The notes beneath the pieces are model-generated. The model did no database searches and was not told the origin of the DNA. It saw only the letters and a program-made list of their open reading frames with translations. Position numbers and translations under genes: made by a program. Shown here in pieces: positions 42,122 to 52,330 of a stretch of 64,000 nt of DNA. This DNA is from CAYSCZ01 sp051155775 (GTDB lineage: Bacteria; Bacteroidota; Bacteroidia; Cytophagales; Cyclobacteriaceae): assembly GCA_051155775.1 (NCBI GenBank), contig DAXETV010000016.1:1-64000 (forward strand), read 5' to 3'. Within the stretch, counting starts at the first letter, position 1. Every line of letters begins with the position of its first letter.

Positions 42122-44956
42122 TTAGTTATTGAAAACAACCCTTCTTACAACAGTATTGGCCTGATAGGTAATTCTGATGTAATAAGTACCGTCTAATACA
42201 GGTTGACCAATGGTATTGGTCCCATCCCAGGTTATTAGATTTGACCCTTTAAATTGGTCAGAAGCTATAAGCGTTTTTATCCGTTGACCAGAGGTGTTAT
42301 AAATTATGGCGCTAAGAAAACCATTTTCTGGGATGTCATATTGAATCGTTGTTAGTGCATTAAATGGATTGGGAAAAGATTGTGAAACTGAAAATTCTGA
42401 TGCTTTAACATCTCTAATAGTAAAGTCCAGAAAATCCGGAATTGTGGTTTCAAATATCCCGTTTCCATGTGTAGCTACCACATACCTTCCATCACTGGGT
42501 CTATAGTCGGTCATACGAATGATCGAGTTTCCAATCGCTTCATTACCTTCTTTTAACCAGACGGTATTTCTTCCATTTAATGCTTTGGTGGAATACATAC
42601 CTGCGTCAGTACCAACAAAATAAACGTATTCGCCGTTTTGAAGGGGCACAACATCACCCCATCTTATACTGGGGCCACTTCCTGAACCATCAGGGTGTTC
42701 TTCAAGATTCCCACTTATATCCATGAAGGTTTGCCCTCCATCCTCACTTAAAAATATACTGGGTATGTTATAGTTTGAAAAGGTTACCATTAGCCGGTTG
42801 GCATTTAACGGATCAATAGCTATCTGTGAAATGTAAGAATCATCGGGAAACTCGTCAACCCTCAGGCGCTTCATCTTTCCGTCACCAAAATGAACGTCAT
42901 CAACCCTGAACAGATTTCCAATACTGGTGCCAAAGTATAAAATATTAGGAGGTTTGGTTGAGAGATCAATTGATGATATTCGCCCCTCACTGATTGATAA
43001 AAACGAGCTATTTATCCGCTCCCAGTTTACAGATGTCGTTTCTTCAGACCCTCCCGGTATCTGGCTTAAGTTATTGTTTCGCCACATAGCATTTCCGCCG
43101 GCAAGGTACATTCGGTTATTATTAGCAGGATCTATAATAAATGGGTTAATAAATAGATAAGTCTGACCGGGTGTGGTCCCGGCACCTGTAGGGTCTACCC
43201 TTGTAAAGCTATTGACATTCATGTTATCATCCAGCGTCAGTCTGAAAATCTGGCTATTCTGAAATGAAGCATAAAGGTAGGACCGGTCTTCCGTTATGAA
43301 AGAATATCCTCCATCACCACCAAGTATTCTATTCCATGCGGAGAAACCTCCCTGATCAACAGAATAAGTGCCATTATCCTGTAAACCGCCAGATTTAAAA
43401 TCACTACCCGCAACGTCTTCCAGGTCAATGGTATAAAATTGTGAAGTTACATAGCCATTATTTAAACTTCGCCACCTTACCGAGTCAGCAAGGTTATCTT
43501 TTGTGATTCTGATGCCTCCATCATTAGCGGATAGCATCTTGTTTGGGTTAGAAGGTAAAAATACCAGTGCATGCTGGTCCGGGTAATGATTAGGGTAGGG
43601 CGTACCCCCCAATTCCTGATGGTAGCCTCCGATCCATTCGGTATTTTCTGAGGAAGCATACCCATCTGTTGACCTGTAAAGGTTTGTTGCACCAATAAAC
43701 ACTATGTTCGGGTCACTCGGATGGATTTTTAGTTCCATGTTGTAGGAATTCTGAGTATTAAAAGCCCCCAGTGGGGCATCCGGATATTGAGGTATATTTT
43801 CAGATAAGTCTTTCCAAGCGGATTGAAAAGAACCATTTACAACTTTTGATGCCTCAAACTTGAACAGTTTTATCAATGCATCAGAACCTTGTACTAAAGC
43901 GTAGATAACACCGGCATCTGCATCCACATCAATGATTGTACGGTCAGCCAGTGCCGGAAATTCCACAGGGGAAATATTATCCCATTGTCGGCCATTATTA
44001 GAAACATAAATTCCTTCAAATCCTTCCGAGGAGTATCCTGAGGTAGTGAAAGAACTTAAGGTGGCATAAATTATACCATCTTCGGTGATGGTTACATAAC
44101 TATAAAAAGGGAACAGGCTTTGATTAAGATTAGTATCAGGATTTATGGCTGTAAGATTACCTGGCGATAATGCACTTTCCCACGTTTCTCCACCATCTTC
44201 GGACCGGATAATCCCTCCAAAAACGGCTGCATAAATCACATCTTTATCCGTTATGGTATGATCAATGGCTAATCTCCATACGTAATTAAATGGGCTGTTG
44301 AACAAGTTAGGCTGACCGGTAAATGTGGATTTCAATATATCCCATGATTTACCACCGTCAGTGGATTTATAGATACCATCCCCTCGAAATGGTGCGCCAC
44401 CGATACGGGCAGAGTTACCGCGTAATTCACCTGTTCCATAATACCAGGTGTCTTCATGGCCGGGGCGGGTATCCTGAACAATTGCGGTTACACTATTCAA
44501 ACCGGATATCTCAGAGGTCCTTGTCCATGAGTCTCCACCGTCTACTGATCGGTACACACCTCCTGATACGCCACCTGCAAGAATGGTATTCTCATCTCTA
44601 ACATCTATAGCCAGAGCCCTGGTTCTTCCACCAACATTTGACGGTCCCCTGCTGATCCATTGGTTCTGCTGGCTCCTTTGTGCAGCAATATCATTTTTTG
44701 ATGGTAAATTTTTCACGAATTGGTTTACCCGGCTATTAATATAATCTGGAACTTTGCCTGTTTCAGGATCTTTGATTATATCCATCTCGTATTCATACCG
44801 GTCTTGAAGGTTTTCTCTGGCATATATTGAAGCGGGTGCCTGAGGAGGCACTATTTTCATGTCTGGTTTCCTTTGGATTATCGGTTTTTCAACGATGTAA
44901 CCAAATAATAAGAATATGGAGGATGTGATGATAAACCGACTATAGGTTTTGCCCAT
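42122..44956 (-). CDS. T9SS-exported BNR/VPS10-like beta-propeller protein
   Basis: A 944-residue exported protein. The N-terminal hydrophobic segment (ITSSIFLLFGYIV) is a signal peptide. From about 105 to 850 it consists of BNR/sortilin-like propeller repeats, each with Ser-x-Asp-Gly-Gly-x-x-Trp: RSVDGGDSWTRT, KSTDGGKSWDIL, RSEDGGETWESA, LSEDGGQTFMDIS. The last about 90 residues are a T9SS type A domain with FlgD-like fold (SFPNPFNALTTIQYDIPENG ... RVVFNN). Function unknown; such proteins often bind polymers at the surface. Its start overlaps the NUDIX gene end by 17 bp, so it is the last gene of a five-gene operon. Confidence 0.86.
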   Translation of the reverse strand: MGKTYSRFIITSSIFLLFGYIVEKPIIQRKPDMKIVPPQAPASIYARENLQDRYEYEMDIIKDPETGKVPDYINSRVNQFVKNLPSKNDIAAQRSQQNQWISRGPSNVGGRTRALAIDVRDENTILAGGVSGGVYRSVDGGDSWTRTSEISGLNSVTAIVQDTRPGHEDTWYYGTGELRGNSARIGGAPFRGDGIYKSTDGGKSWDILKSTFTGQPNLFNSPFNYVWRLAIDHTITDKDVIYAAVFGGIIRSEDGGETWESALSPGNLTAINPDTNLNQSLFPFYSYVTITEDGIIYATLSSFTTSGYSSEGFEGIYVSNNGRQWDNISPVEFPALADRTIIDVDADAGVIYALVQGSDALIKLFKFEASKVVNGSFQSAWKDLSENIPQYPDAPLGAFNTQNSYNMELKIHPSDPNIVFIGATNLYRSTDGYASSENTEWIGGYHQELGGTPYPNHYPDQHALVFLPSNPNKMLSANDGGIRITKDNLADSVRWRSLNNGYVTSQFYTIDLEDVAGSDFKSGGLQDNGTYSVDQGGFSAWNRILGGDGGYSFITEDRSYLYASFQNSQIFRLTLDDNMNVNSFTRVDPTGAGTTPGQTYLFINPFIIDPANNNRMYLAGGNAMWRNNNLSQIPGGSEETTSVNWERINSSFLSISEGRISSIDLSTKPPNILYFGTSIGNLFRVDDVHFGDGKMKRLRVDEFPDDSYISQIAIDPLNANRLMVTFSNYNIPSIFLSEDGGQTFMDISGNLEEHPDGSGSGPSIRWGDVVPLQNGEYVYFVGTDAGMYSTKALNGRNTVWLKEGNEAIGNSIIRMTDYRPSDGRYVVATHGNGIFETTIPDFLDFTIRDVKASEFSVSQSFPNPFNALTTIQYDIPENGFLSAIIYNTSGQRIKTLIASDQFKGSNLITWDGTNTIGQPVLDGTYYIRITYQANTVVRRVVFNN

Positions 44957-45503
44957 TACTTTTAAGCATTAAAAGTGTTTTATCAACCATTCTCATAATG
45001 GACTGTTCATCATTCACATAATCTGAAACTTCTGATATTGGAACCCACTTCACCATTTTGGATTCATGGTTGTTCTGAACGTCATTCTTAGTTGATTGAT
45101 ATAAAAACCGAACATCATAGTGAAAATGTTCCGGCTCTTTTTCGTTTGCGGGTATTTTATGAACATCAATATCAAATATCTCACCCTTTAATAATACCAC
45201 CGAGGAAACTGATGTTTCTTCGACAAGTTCCTTTTTTGAAACCTTTTGTAAATCTAATTCCCCATCGGCATGTCCACCAGGTTGAAGCCATCGACCAAGC
45301 TTGGTATGCAATAGAAGTAGTACCGCGTCACATTTGGTGTTTACAACCCATGCTGATGCAGTCAGATGTCCAGGGAAAGTATTTCTTGCGTGGGGATTTT
45401 GTTTTTTTAATAAGTCCTTAAAACGTATGAGATGTTTTTTTTCTACTTGAAAAGTAGTTTGGTAAGCATTTAACTTTTCACCAAGGTCAAAGCTTTGCTT
45501 CAC
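44940..45503 (-). CDS. NUDIX hydrolase
   Basis: A 187-residue hydrolase of the GGHADGE subfamily, cleaving nucleoside diphosphates linked to another moiety. The NUDIX box is GGHADGELDLQKVSKKELVEETSV: the Glu residues needed for metal binding (EE) are present, while the usual Arg is Lys and the terminal Gly is Ser. It overlaps its neighbours (1 bp upstream gene, 17 bp downstream gene) in a tight operon with T9SS cargos, a context without clear metabolic meaning. It is cytosolic. Confidence 0.85.
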   Translation of the reverse strand: MKQSFDLGEKLNAYQTTFQVEKKHLIRFKDLLKKQNPHARNTFPGHLTASAWVVNTKCDAVLLLLHTKLGRWLQPGGHADGELDLQKVSKKELVEETSVSSVVLLKGEIFDIDVHKIPANEKEPEHFHYDVRFLYQSTKNDVQNNHESKMVKWVPISEVSDYVNDEQSIMRMVDKTLLMLKSNGQNL

Positions 45504-45859
45504 TATTCAATCACAGTGTTAAAACGATTGGTCTTACCTTCAATTAGTTTCTGGGTTTTTACGCCACCCCAGGCATTGGATTTGTCTTTATATGTCGCGA
45601 GTATGTAGTAGGATCTGGGTTGAAGTTTTTTAAACTTAACCCTTCCTTTCTCATCGGTATATTCTGGCCCTGCGACAGGTTTTTTCTCTTTCTGGTAGTC
45701 TTCTTTGTTGTTATATAAGGTAACCTTTGCACCTTTCACAACATTACCCAAATCATCTATCACCGTTAATCTTAGGTTTGTGTTAAATAGCTGTTCTTGT
45801 TTTGCAGGATGGAAACTGCTCACAAAAAAAATTAGAAATAATAGGGTTAATATTCTCAT
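45503..45859 (-). CDS. secreted carboxypeptidase-regulatory-like (Ig fold) protein
   Basis: About 118 residues from the ATG at 45859 (MRILTLLFLIFFVSSFHPA, a signal peptide); the frame is open two codons earlier. The mature part is a single beta-sandwich of the CarboxypepD_reg/SpaA-like type: LRLTVIDDLGNVVKGAKVTLYNN and YTDEKGRVKFKKLQPRSYYI. No catalytic residues. It may be an adhesion or scaffold module. It overlaps the upstream gene by 1 to 4 bp depending on the start, so the operon is compact. Confidence 0.75.
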   Translation of the reverse strand: MRILTLLFLIFFVSSFHPAKQEQLFNTNLRLTVIDDLGNVVKGAKVTLYNNKEDYQKEKKPVAGPEYTDEKGRVKFKKLQPRSYYILATYKDKSNAWGGVKTQKLIEGKTNRFNTVIE

Positions 45860-45861
45860 AA

Positions 45862-46452
45862 TCATTCGTTTGTTTTAAAAAGTATTTGTACTAAGTCTGA
45901 AAAATCATAAGCTTTCTCATACAGGCGATCCGAATAAATGTTAGCCATCAGACGTATAAAACTTGGCTTATCGTCAATTTTCACATACTCAATTAGCACA
46001 TTTCCATACTTCTGAACAATAGGATTTACTATTTTTTCCTGCCTGGGTTTTAAATAGTGTTTTTCTTTTGCCTCCAGGTAGTTCATTTTTTCACTAATCA
46101 TAAGATCAGAGTTTGAATAAAAATATCCGGCACCATTTACCCGCTCAGCCAGCAGATCAAAGAAATATTGGAAATGGTCTTTGTCAATATAAGGATTATA
46201 GGTAACTGCAAAACCGTTGGAGTAGTCTGAATCCAAAACATGAACCTCAAGCTCATCTTTGATTTTCATTTTTTTGAATTCATAAGCTTTGGAAACATGT
46301 TGTAAAAGATTATCGGCCCGTTCACTATTTTTCCATTGATTAAAGGACTCATGATACTTTGAAGAGCGTTTGATCACTTCATGGAGTATGACTTTATTAG
46401 CGGGACTATTACGTTTAAATACTTTGTTATATACGGACTCAAAAAATGACAT
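45862..46452 (-). CDS. conserved protein of unknown function
   Basis: A 196-residue cytosolic protein without signal peptide or membrane helices. It begins with a helical stretch (MSFFESVYNKVFKRN), has a middle beta-rich region (FAVTYNPYIDKDHFQYFFDLL) and a C-terminal part with IEYVKIDDKPSFIRLM. I do not recognise a family. It lies second in the operon, 11 bp after the big type B T9SS cargo. Confidence 0.65.
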   Translation of the reverse strand: MSFFESVYNKVFKRNSPANKVILHEVIKRSSKYHESFNQWKNSERADNLLQHVSKAYEFKKMKIKDELEVHVLDSDYSNGFAVTYNPYIDKDHFQYFFDLLAERVNGAGYFYSNSDLMISEKMNYLEAKEKHYLKPRQEKIVNPIVQKYGNVLIEYVKIDDKPSFIRLMANIYSDRLYEKAYDFSDLVQILFKTNE

Positions 46453-46463
46453 GACCTATTTCT

Positions 46464-49400
46464 TTACCTTATAACAGCAACACCGCCTCGTTGTTCCAGG
46501 ATACCTGAACCATCTTCAATAATACTTCTAAAACGTATTAAATAAGGATAGGTGCCAATGGGCACCACTTCATTATTGAAGGTACCGTCCCAACGGAAGT
46601 TCTTATCCGAACTGAAAAATATTAATTCACCCCAACGATTGAATATGAAGACCTGGAAATCTTCTTCGGCTACCGTGCTACTTGGAAAGATAAACCACTC
46701 ATCGTTTAGCCCTGGTGAGGTACTTGGTGTGAAAGCATTTGGTGCAGATATGATCGGGAAGCAGTCTTCATTTACAATGATTTGATCTGTTATACAGACA
46801 GAGCCATTGAAGAGGTCCACAGAGTAAATACCCGGGTCATTTACAGTAAACTCCCGTCCCTGAAAGATGATGCTATCATTATCACCTAACCGCCAGTCAT
46901 AGGTCAGGAATCCGGGGCCTGCATCTAAAGTGACTTGTCTGTTGATGCTGTCTGGGTCCTGACTGCAGAAAGTTACCTGGTCGTCAAGGGTTAAGGTATC
47001 ATCATCAATTGGTATAATGATTACTTCGATTTCCATGGCATTGCTGCACATTAAATTTTGGTCGGTAGCCTCCACGATGTAATTGCCCGGATCCCTAACA
47101 TTGATGATAGCTGTTGTGTCTGGTAGTGGTATGGTATTTTCTGCTGTGTCTGTAAAAAACCATTGGAACGTTGTATTGGCAGATGGGTTGGCATTGGCAA
47201 TCAGGTCGACTGAAGGATTTTCTTCGCAAACAGGCTCCTGATCAACTTCCAGCATGAGTGATGGAATAGAGAATATTTCTTCGGAGATACAACCGGTAAC
47301 AACATTGGTAACCGATAAAAAATAGTCTCCCGGTTGAAGATCTTGTACCGTTTCTGTTTCACTGGTAATAAGTTGGTTAGGCAGGGAAATTGGACCTGTT
47401 AAGTTGTAATTAAAACTGCCTTCAGAGTCAATAGAAAATTGAAGCTCACCCAAGCCGCCACAAGCAGGTATTATTGAATCCAGTTGAATGATAGGGTTTT
47501 CCTGGATGGTTATGGTTACCTCATCCGTTCGGATACAGGTCTCATCAATTAAAGTATCCCTGACCTGAACCTCATAAGTGAATACCCCCGCTGAATCTGT
47601 GGAAATGGAAAAAGTTCTATTGGGGGATTCCACTAATACTGCCTCGTCATTAATAATCCAGGTATTTAAAGTACCTGAAACTTCAGTAATATCAAGGTCA
47701 GGCAAGGTTTCCCCCTGACATACAAATTGTGACGGGCCAAGGTCAAAATCTAAGACAGCAGGTTCTATGAAAATCTCGTTTTCAGATTCACAACCATCAG
47801 GGTTTGTTATAGAAACGTCCACAAAACCCGGTTCGCTTACGGTGATTGTATTGCTGGTCTCCCCGGTAGACCACTCGAAAGTAAACTCATCGATATTATT
47901 AACACCACCGGGGTCCAGGGCTGTTAACTCAATAGGATCTTCGCAGAAAGGTATTTCAGCATCCAGCGTAGTAAATACAGGTGCAGATATATTGAAAGTA
48001 TCAGAGAATGTAACCACTGTATCACATCGGTTATCCAGCATCATGTCTACCTTAAATTCTCCAGCTATATCATCACTACCAAAACCGACGGTAGTTAGAC
48101 CTACCTCAAACCCCGGACCCGAGTCAAAAACCGTATCCTGGCTTGCAATATCTACCACAACCCATTGATATTCTTCAATACTGTTGTCTCTTCCCATCCC
48201 CTGAAGTACCACGCTGTCACCCTGACATAAATTTTCTGCATCAATAGAAGGGCTTTGTGGGGGCATATTGATTATCTGAACAAAATTGGGAAGACCTAAA
48301 CGACTGCTTCTTGAACCATCGGGATTGATATTTAAACCTTCTGGTTGGAATCCGGCCTCTTCATCATCGCCAGATGGGCTGGATATACTTCCAACAAAAT
48401 CTGAATTGTCCCGGGCCATATAAATAACACCATCGGGCCCGGTTTGCAATGCCCCATAATCTGTCCCACCTTGATAGCCATCAAATTTGCTGGCTTCTAT
48501 ATCCTGCTTGGCGTCATCAGCATTAATGCTGTCCAGGTCATATTGGATAAGTTTTGAGCTAGGCCCATTGGTAGTTACATAAAGTTTTCTTACGTCGCTA
48601 GAAAATTGAACCCCGTAGATTTCATTTGGTGGTTCCTCATCAATATTAATCAAAATAGGGTCATTGAGATTGCCCGTAGAATCAAAAGAAAATATTTCTA
48701 CCAGGTTCGAATCACCTGGGATTGTTACAGCCATTCTGCGGCCATCTGAGGAGAAAGCCATATTGCCTTCAGCAAATGCTTCATCGGTTAAAGAATGGAC
48801 AAAACCCTGTGCAGAAAATACCGGGCTACCAATACCACCTGATGTGATGGGATAAGCCCTTATTTGGTTATTACCAAATTCCCTGGACACTAGCCAGGTC
48901 TGACCGCTACCGATACCTACAGCAGTAAATTTTTCTGTGCTGTTGGCAAATAGTAACTGGTCTTTCTGGACAACGTCGCCAAGCTCTGTACCTAACCTGC
49001 CTGGTAAATCGACCTTCAAATCGACAAGAGAATATCTTAATTCATACCTTTCTTCATCATTGTACACCTCCCTGGTGGAGAATATATAAAAAAGCGTGTT
49101 GTCCTCCGGAACAGGGATTATACAGTTTTGAGAAGCTGTAATGTCTCCGCCTATGTCAAAACCATTAGGCATGGATTTATGTACACCTGAAATAGTATCC
49201 GCATGCCATACCGAATCCCCATTGGTATAAAACAGGAATTCATTGTTAACATCAGAAATTGTAGAGGTGCCTTCTGGCGCAAAGATTACGTTGTCGTCTT
49301 CTATGGCGGTGGCGCCATCATTAAAATCTATTCCGGCCCTTTCTCCGAAGTACCATACGTTCAGTTTAGTGACTTGCGACTGATATTCGGTGACCATAAT

Positions 49401-51065
49401 TTCATCAAAGGCTACGCAACCACTGGCCTGATCCCGGACAGCTACCCAGTAAGTACCTGCAGTATCCACTTGAATACTCTGGGAGGTCGCTCCGGTATTC
49501 CACACGATAACCTGGCCCATATCCGCTGATAAGGTCAGTACTTCATCAGGGCATATGGTGGTGTCATTTCCAAGGTCTACCATGAATTGAGAATCCTGAA
49601 TGTTTATCAATGTGTCGGCTGACTGCACTACACCATTGAGCTCGACAAGCATTCGAACAGTCACAGGTCCGCTGGACGCAAATTCGTGCACCGGACTGAA
49701 ATCTTGTGAAAATTCACCATCTCCAAAATCCCAAAAAATATTTTGCGGGGTTGGTGTCACATTAGGAAAGAAGGAGAACTCATTTTGGATACATTCACTG
49801 ATGGCATAATAATTAAAACTTACGTTGTCAAACCGGAGAAAATTGGGCGGTGCGAACTCCGGAAACTGTCTGCCATTAAAATTATTGTCAAATGCCAGGC
49901 TATCGTAATTGAAAGCAAGCGCTGTATCGGCTTCTATGTTTCCCACAAAAAATTCTTCACCGGGATTTCTTTGATACAAATGATAGATGAGATCATCAGG
50001 TCCTCTTTTTAAACCATAACTTTTAAATAGATCAGAAACCACCGTTGTTTGCTGTAATGCACTATCGTTCAGGGCTATCTGTATTATGCCTGCCGTGGAT
50101 ATTCCGGAATCATCACTACCATAGTAGGATAAATATATTCTTCTGCCATCAGGACCCCATTCAGTGTCAAAGATGGAATATTCAGCTTCTTCCGTTCTAC
50201 CAGTATTTAAAATCGAATTTCTTAATGACAGCTCACCTGTTCTCGGATTAAAATTGAAGATGGCCAGGTTTCTGTTGGGGTCTTTAGGCGCTGCAGCAAT
50301 AAATAATGAGTCACCAAAAACAGAGTCCCCCTGAAATTGAAAATAGGAAAAATTAGCAACCTCATATTCCGGCACCTCAGTATTAAATAGATCAAATGAT
50401 TCGATACTATCGCCCGGGACAACGGAGGGGGCAATTTTCATTACTTTGATTTCGAAGGTTGTTCTATCCTGACTGATCAGCCAGTTAACATTAGTGCCGG
50501 TATCGGAAGGCACGATCAGCATGCCTTCAGCCGGAGTGTTCATTCCCAGGGTGTTATTGGTAGATACTACCTCCCCTAAAGGAGCCTGGGGAATAAATGA
50601 GTTACCAGGTACGTTCCTGTCTACGATGCTAAATTCGATAGCATCAGATCCAAAGCCGCTGCCATTGGTAAATATATAGAAGCTGCCTTCAACGCCAGGC
50701 ACTGGTACAGCCGCCGCAGGCTGATTTGCGCTGGGGTTGCCGGAAAGATTAGCCTCATTGGGTGATTGAATAGGTACCGGTAAGTGGTTGGCATCATATA
50801 TATTTTCTCCATCTGAGTAAAACAACAGATCACTGGTCAACTGGTCGGTAATCACTACAGATCCACCTCTGCCAAAGGTTTCATTCTGATTGGTGATGAT
50901 ATTGGCATCCATGGCAGACCGATCAAAGATTATCCCTGAGACAGAATTACCAAAATACCAGTTTACCTCAGTCTGATTTTGTGCAGTCAACGCTGATGAA
51001 CCAAACAAGGTTAAAAACAAGAAAAAAAGATATTTAGCATTATTAAATACAGAATCCAACCACAT
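46464..51065 (-). CDS. giant T9SS type B cargo with PKD domain
   Basis: About 1533 residues from the ATG at 51065 (MWLDSVFNNAKYLFFLFLTL..., signal peptide ending LTAQ); the frame is open nine codons further. It has two homologous halves, each starting WYFG (VNWYFGNSVSGIIFD near 40 and NVWYFGERAGIDFND near 570), with propeller-like repeats, a PKD-type domain (WDFGDGEFSQDFSPVHEF, about 450-490) and several Ig-like domains. The end (PNAFTPSTSPGLNDEWFI ... FNRWGELIF) is the gliding-motility-associated type B sorting domain (TIGR04131-type). Type B cargos need a PorP/SprF-family partner, and one is encoded divergently at 51267. It is likely surface-exposed; its ligand is unknown. Confidence 0.9.
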   Translation of the reverse strand: MWLDSVFNNAKYLFFLFLTLFGSSALTAQNQTEVNWYFGNSVSGIIFDRSAMDANIITNQNETFGRGGSVVITDQLTSDLLFYSDGENIYDANHLPVPIQSPNEANLSGNPSANQPAAAVPVPGVEGSFYIFTNGSGFGSDAIEFSIVDRNVPGNSFIPQAPLGEVVSTNNTLGMNTPAEGMLIVPSDTGTNVNWLISQDRTTFEIKVMKIAPSVVPGDSIESFDLFNTEVPEYEVANFSYFQFQGDSVFGDSLFIAAAPKDPNRNLAIFNFNPRTGELSLRNSILNTGRTEEAEYSIFDTEWGPDGRRIYLSYYGSDDSGISTAGIIQIALNDSALQQTTVVSDLFKSYGLKRGPDDLIYHLYQRNPGEEFFVGNIEADTALAFNYDSLAFDNNFNGRQFPEFAPPNFLRFDNVSFNYYAISECIQNEFSFFPNVTPTPQNIFWDFGDGEFSQDFSPVHEFASSGPVTVRMLVELNGVVQSADTLINIQDSQFMVDLGNDTTICPDEVLTLSADMGQVIVWNTGATSQSIQVDTAGTYWVAVRDQASGCVAFDEIMVTEYQSQVTKLNVWYFGERAGIDFNDGATAIEDDNVIFAPEGTSTISDVNNEFLFYTNGDSVWHADTISGVHKSMPNGFDIGGDITASQNCIIPVPEDNTLFYIFSTREVYNDEERYELRYSLVDLKVDLPGRLGTELGDVVQKDQLLFANSTEKFTAVGIGSGQTWLVSREFGNNQIRAYPITSGGIGSPVFSAQGFVHSLTDEAFAEGNMAFSSDGRRMAVTIPGDSNLVEIFSFDSTGNLNDPILINIDEEPPNEIYGVQFSSDVRKLYVTTNGPSSKLIQYDLDSINADDAKQDIEASKFDGYQGGTDYGALQTGPDGVIYMARDNSDFVGSISSPSGDDEEAGFQPEGLNINPDGSRSSRLGLPNFVQIINMPPQSPSIDAENLCQGDSVVLQGMGRDNSIEEYQWVVVDIASQDTVFDSGPGFEVGLTTVGFGSDDIAGEFKVDMMLDNRCDTVVTFSDTFNISAPVFTTLDAEIPFCEDPIELTALDPGGVNNIDEFTFEWSTGETSNTITVSEPGFVDVSITNPDGCESENEIFIEPAVLDFDLGPSQFVCQGETLPDLDITEVSGTLNTWIINDEAVLVESPNRTFSISTDSAGVFTYEVQVRDTLIDETCIRTDEVTITIQENPIIQLDSIIPACGGLGELQFSIDSEGSFNYNLTGPISLPNQLITSETETVQDLQPGDYFLSVTNVVTGCISEEIFSIPSLMLEVDQEPVCEENPSVDLIANANPSANTTFQWFFTDTAENTIPLPDTTAIINVRDPGNYIVEATDQNLMCSNAMEIEVIIIPIDDDTLTLDDQVTFCSQDPDSINRQVTLDAGPGFLTYDWRLGDNDSIIFQGREFTVNDPGIYSVDLFNGSVCITDQIIVNEDCFPIISAPNAFTPSTSPGLNDEWFIFPSSTVAEEDFQVFIFNRWGELIFFSSDKNFRWDGTFNNEVVPIGTYPYLIRFRSIIEDGSGILEQRGGVAVIR

Positions 51066-51266
51066 CTTCGTTAAGGGAAATATAACAAACAATTGTAATA
51101 GATAAATTGATATAATTAACGGTCACAACACTAACCAAAATTAAACTAAAATACTAACGAGAAAATGAAACCATCCTTGCCCTGAAATTTTGTTTTATGG
51201 GTATAATCATTTTTTCTCCAACTTTTAATTACATATTTTGCAAAGCACAATAATTTCTGTGGATTA

Positions 51267-52286
51267 ATGAAGAGATCTTTCATCGTCGGCATCCTTTTTA
51301 TTTTATTCATCAACAACCTTTCAGGACAGGACCCTCAATTTTCGCAGTTTTATGCTTCTTCATTATATCTTAATCCTGCTTTTGCAGGATTGGGAGAGCA
51401 GGGAAGGGCCGGATTGATCTACAGAAACCAATGGCCATCACTTGAAACCGGTTTTGAAACTTTTGCAGCCTGGGGGGATTATAATTTTGATGAGTATAAC
51501 AGTGGTGTGGGGTTTATGATTGTAACAGACCGGGAAGGATTGGCAGGATTGCGGTCAACATCAATTAATGCAATCTATTCATACCAGTTAAATCTGAACT
51601 ATAACTGGGCTTTCAGGCCAGCTGTGCAGGCTTCTTATTTTTTCCGGGATGTGAATTTTGATAAACTTACTTTTGGTGATCAGTTCAGCCCAAATGGAGA
51701 AATTATAAACCCAACAGGGGAAAATTTTGGAGGTCCAACGGTAAACTTTTTTGATCTCACTTTTGGTGGATTGGCTTACACCAACAGACTATGGATAGGG
51801 GTTACGGTTAGCCATGTGACAGAGCCAAATCAATCATTTAATGATGAGGAAGCATCACCTTTACCCAGAAAGTTGTCAATTCACGCAGGTTATAAAATCC
51901 CGATATCCCTTAGCATCGATGGCAATAACTATGGACCGGAGAAGAGCATTACCCCATCCTTCAACTTTCGCTCCCAGGCGGAGTTTGACCAGCTTGATCT
52001 GGGTGTATACTTCACCTATGAACCGGTGATCTTTGGCCTTTGGTATCGTGGTGTCCCAACCAAAACGGTTTCAGGGTTTGCCAACAATGAGTCTATTGTT
52101 TTTCTTGCAGGAATGCAGCGTGACGAACTGACCTTTGGCTATAGCTTTGATTTAACCATTTCAGAATTGGGATTGGATTCCGGAGGAGCCCATGAATTTT
52201 CTTTGATTTACAGGTTTAAGCTTGATCCTTCCAAGCCTCCAAGGGATGTGCGGTCGCTTAAATGTCCAATACCTTTTATTTTCTAA
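51267..52286 (+). CDS. PorP/SprF-family type IX secretion outer-membrane protein
   Basis: A 339-residue outer-membrane beta-barrel-like protein of the PorP/SprF family (TIGR03519-type). A signal peptide (MKRSFIVGILFILFINNLSGQ) leads into the classic opening DPQFSQFYASSLYLNPAFAG. Repeated amphipathic strands with GLxYRNQW-type motifs follow, and it ends SLIYRFKLDPSK. SprF-like proteins let the T9SS deliver and anchor particular type B cargos. The divergent neighbour is such a cargo, so the two are probably a dedicated pair. The 201-bp gap between them shows no clear operator. Confidence 0.92.
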   Translation: MKRSFIVGILFILFINNLSGQDPQFSQFYASSLYLNPAFAGLGEQGRAGLIYRNQWPSLETGFETFAAWGDYNFDEYNSGVGFMIVTDREGLAGLRSTSINAIYSYQLNLNYNWAFRPAVQASYFFRDVNFDKLTFGDQFSPNGEIINPTGENFGGPTVNFFDLTFGGLAYTNRLWIGVTVSHVTEPNQSFNDEEASPLPRKLSIHAGYKIPISLSIDGNNYGPEKSITPSFNFRSQAEFDQLDLGVYFTYEPVIFGLWYRGVPTKTVSGFANNESIVFLAGMQRDELTFGYSFDLTISELGLDSGGAHEFSLIYRFKLDPSKPPRDVRSLKCPIPFIF

Positions 52287-52301
52287 GTAATTTCAGTTTA
52301 C

Positions 52302-52309
52302 TATTTTTG
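52302..52309 (+). promoter_or_regulatory. -7 box before Ste24-like protease
   Basis: TATTTTTG matches the Bacteroidota -7 consensus TAnnTTTG and ends 21 bp before the start codon. At the -33 distance the sequence is TTTT rather than TTTG. Candidate only. Confidence 0.35.
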
Positions 52310-52330
52310 CCGACTTTTAAATAAAGGATT

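Noticed and set aside
48701..48725. GGTTCGAATC, which looks like a tRNA T-loop
   Set aside because: It is within a long coding frame and no cloverleaf, acceptor stem or anticodon stem can be built around it.
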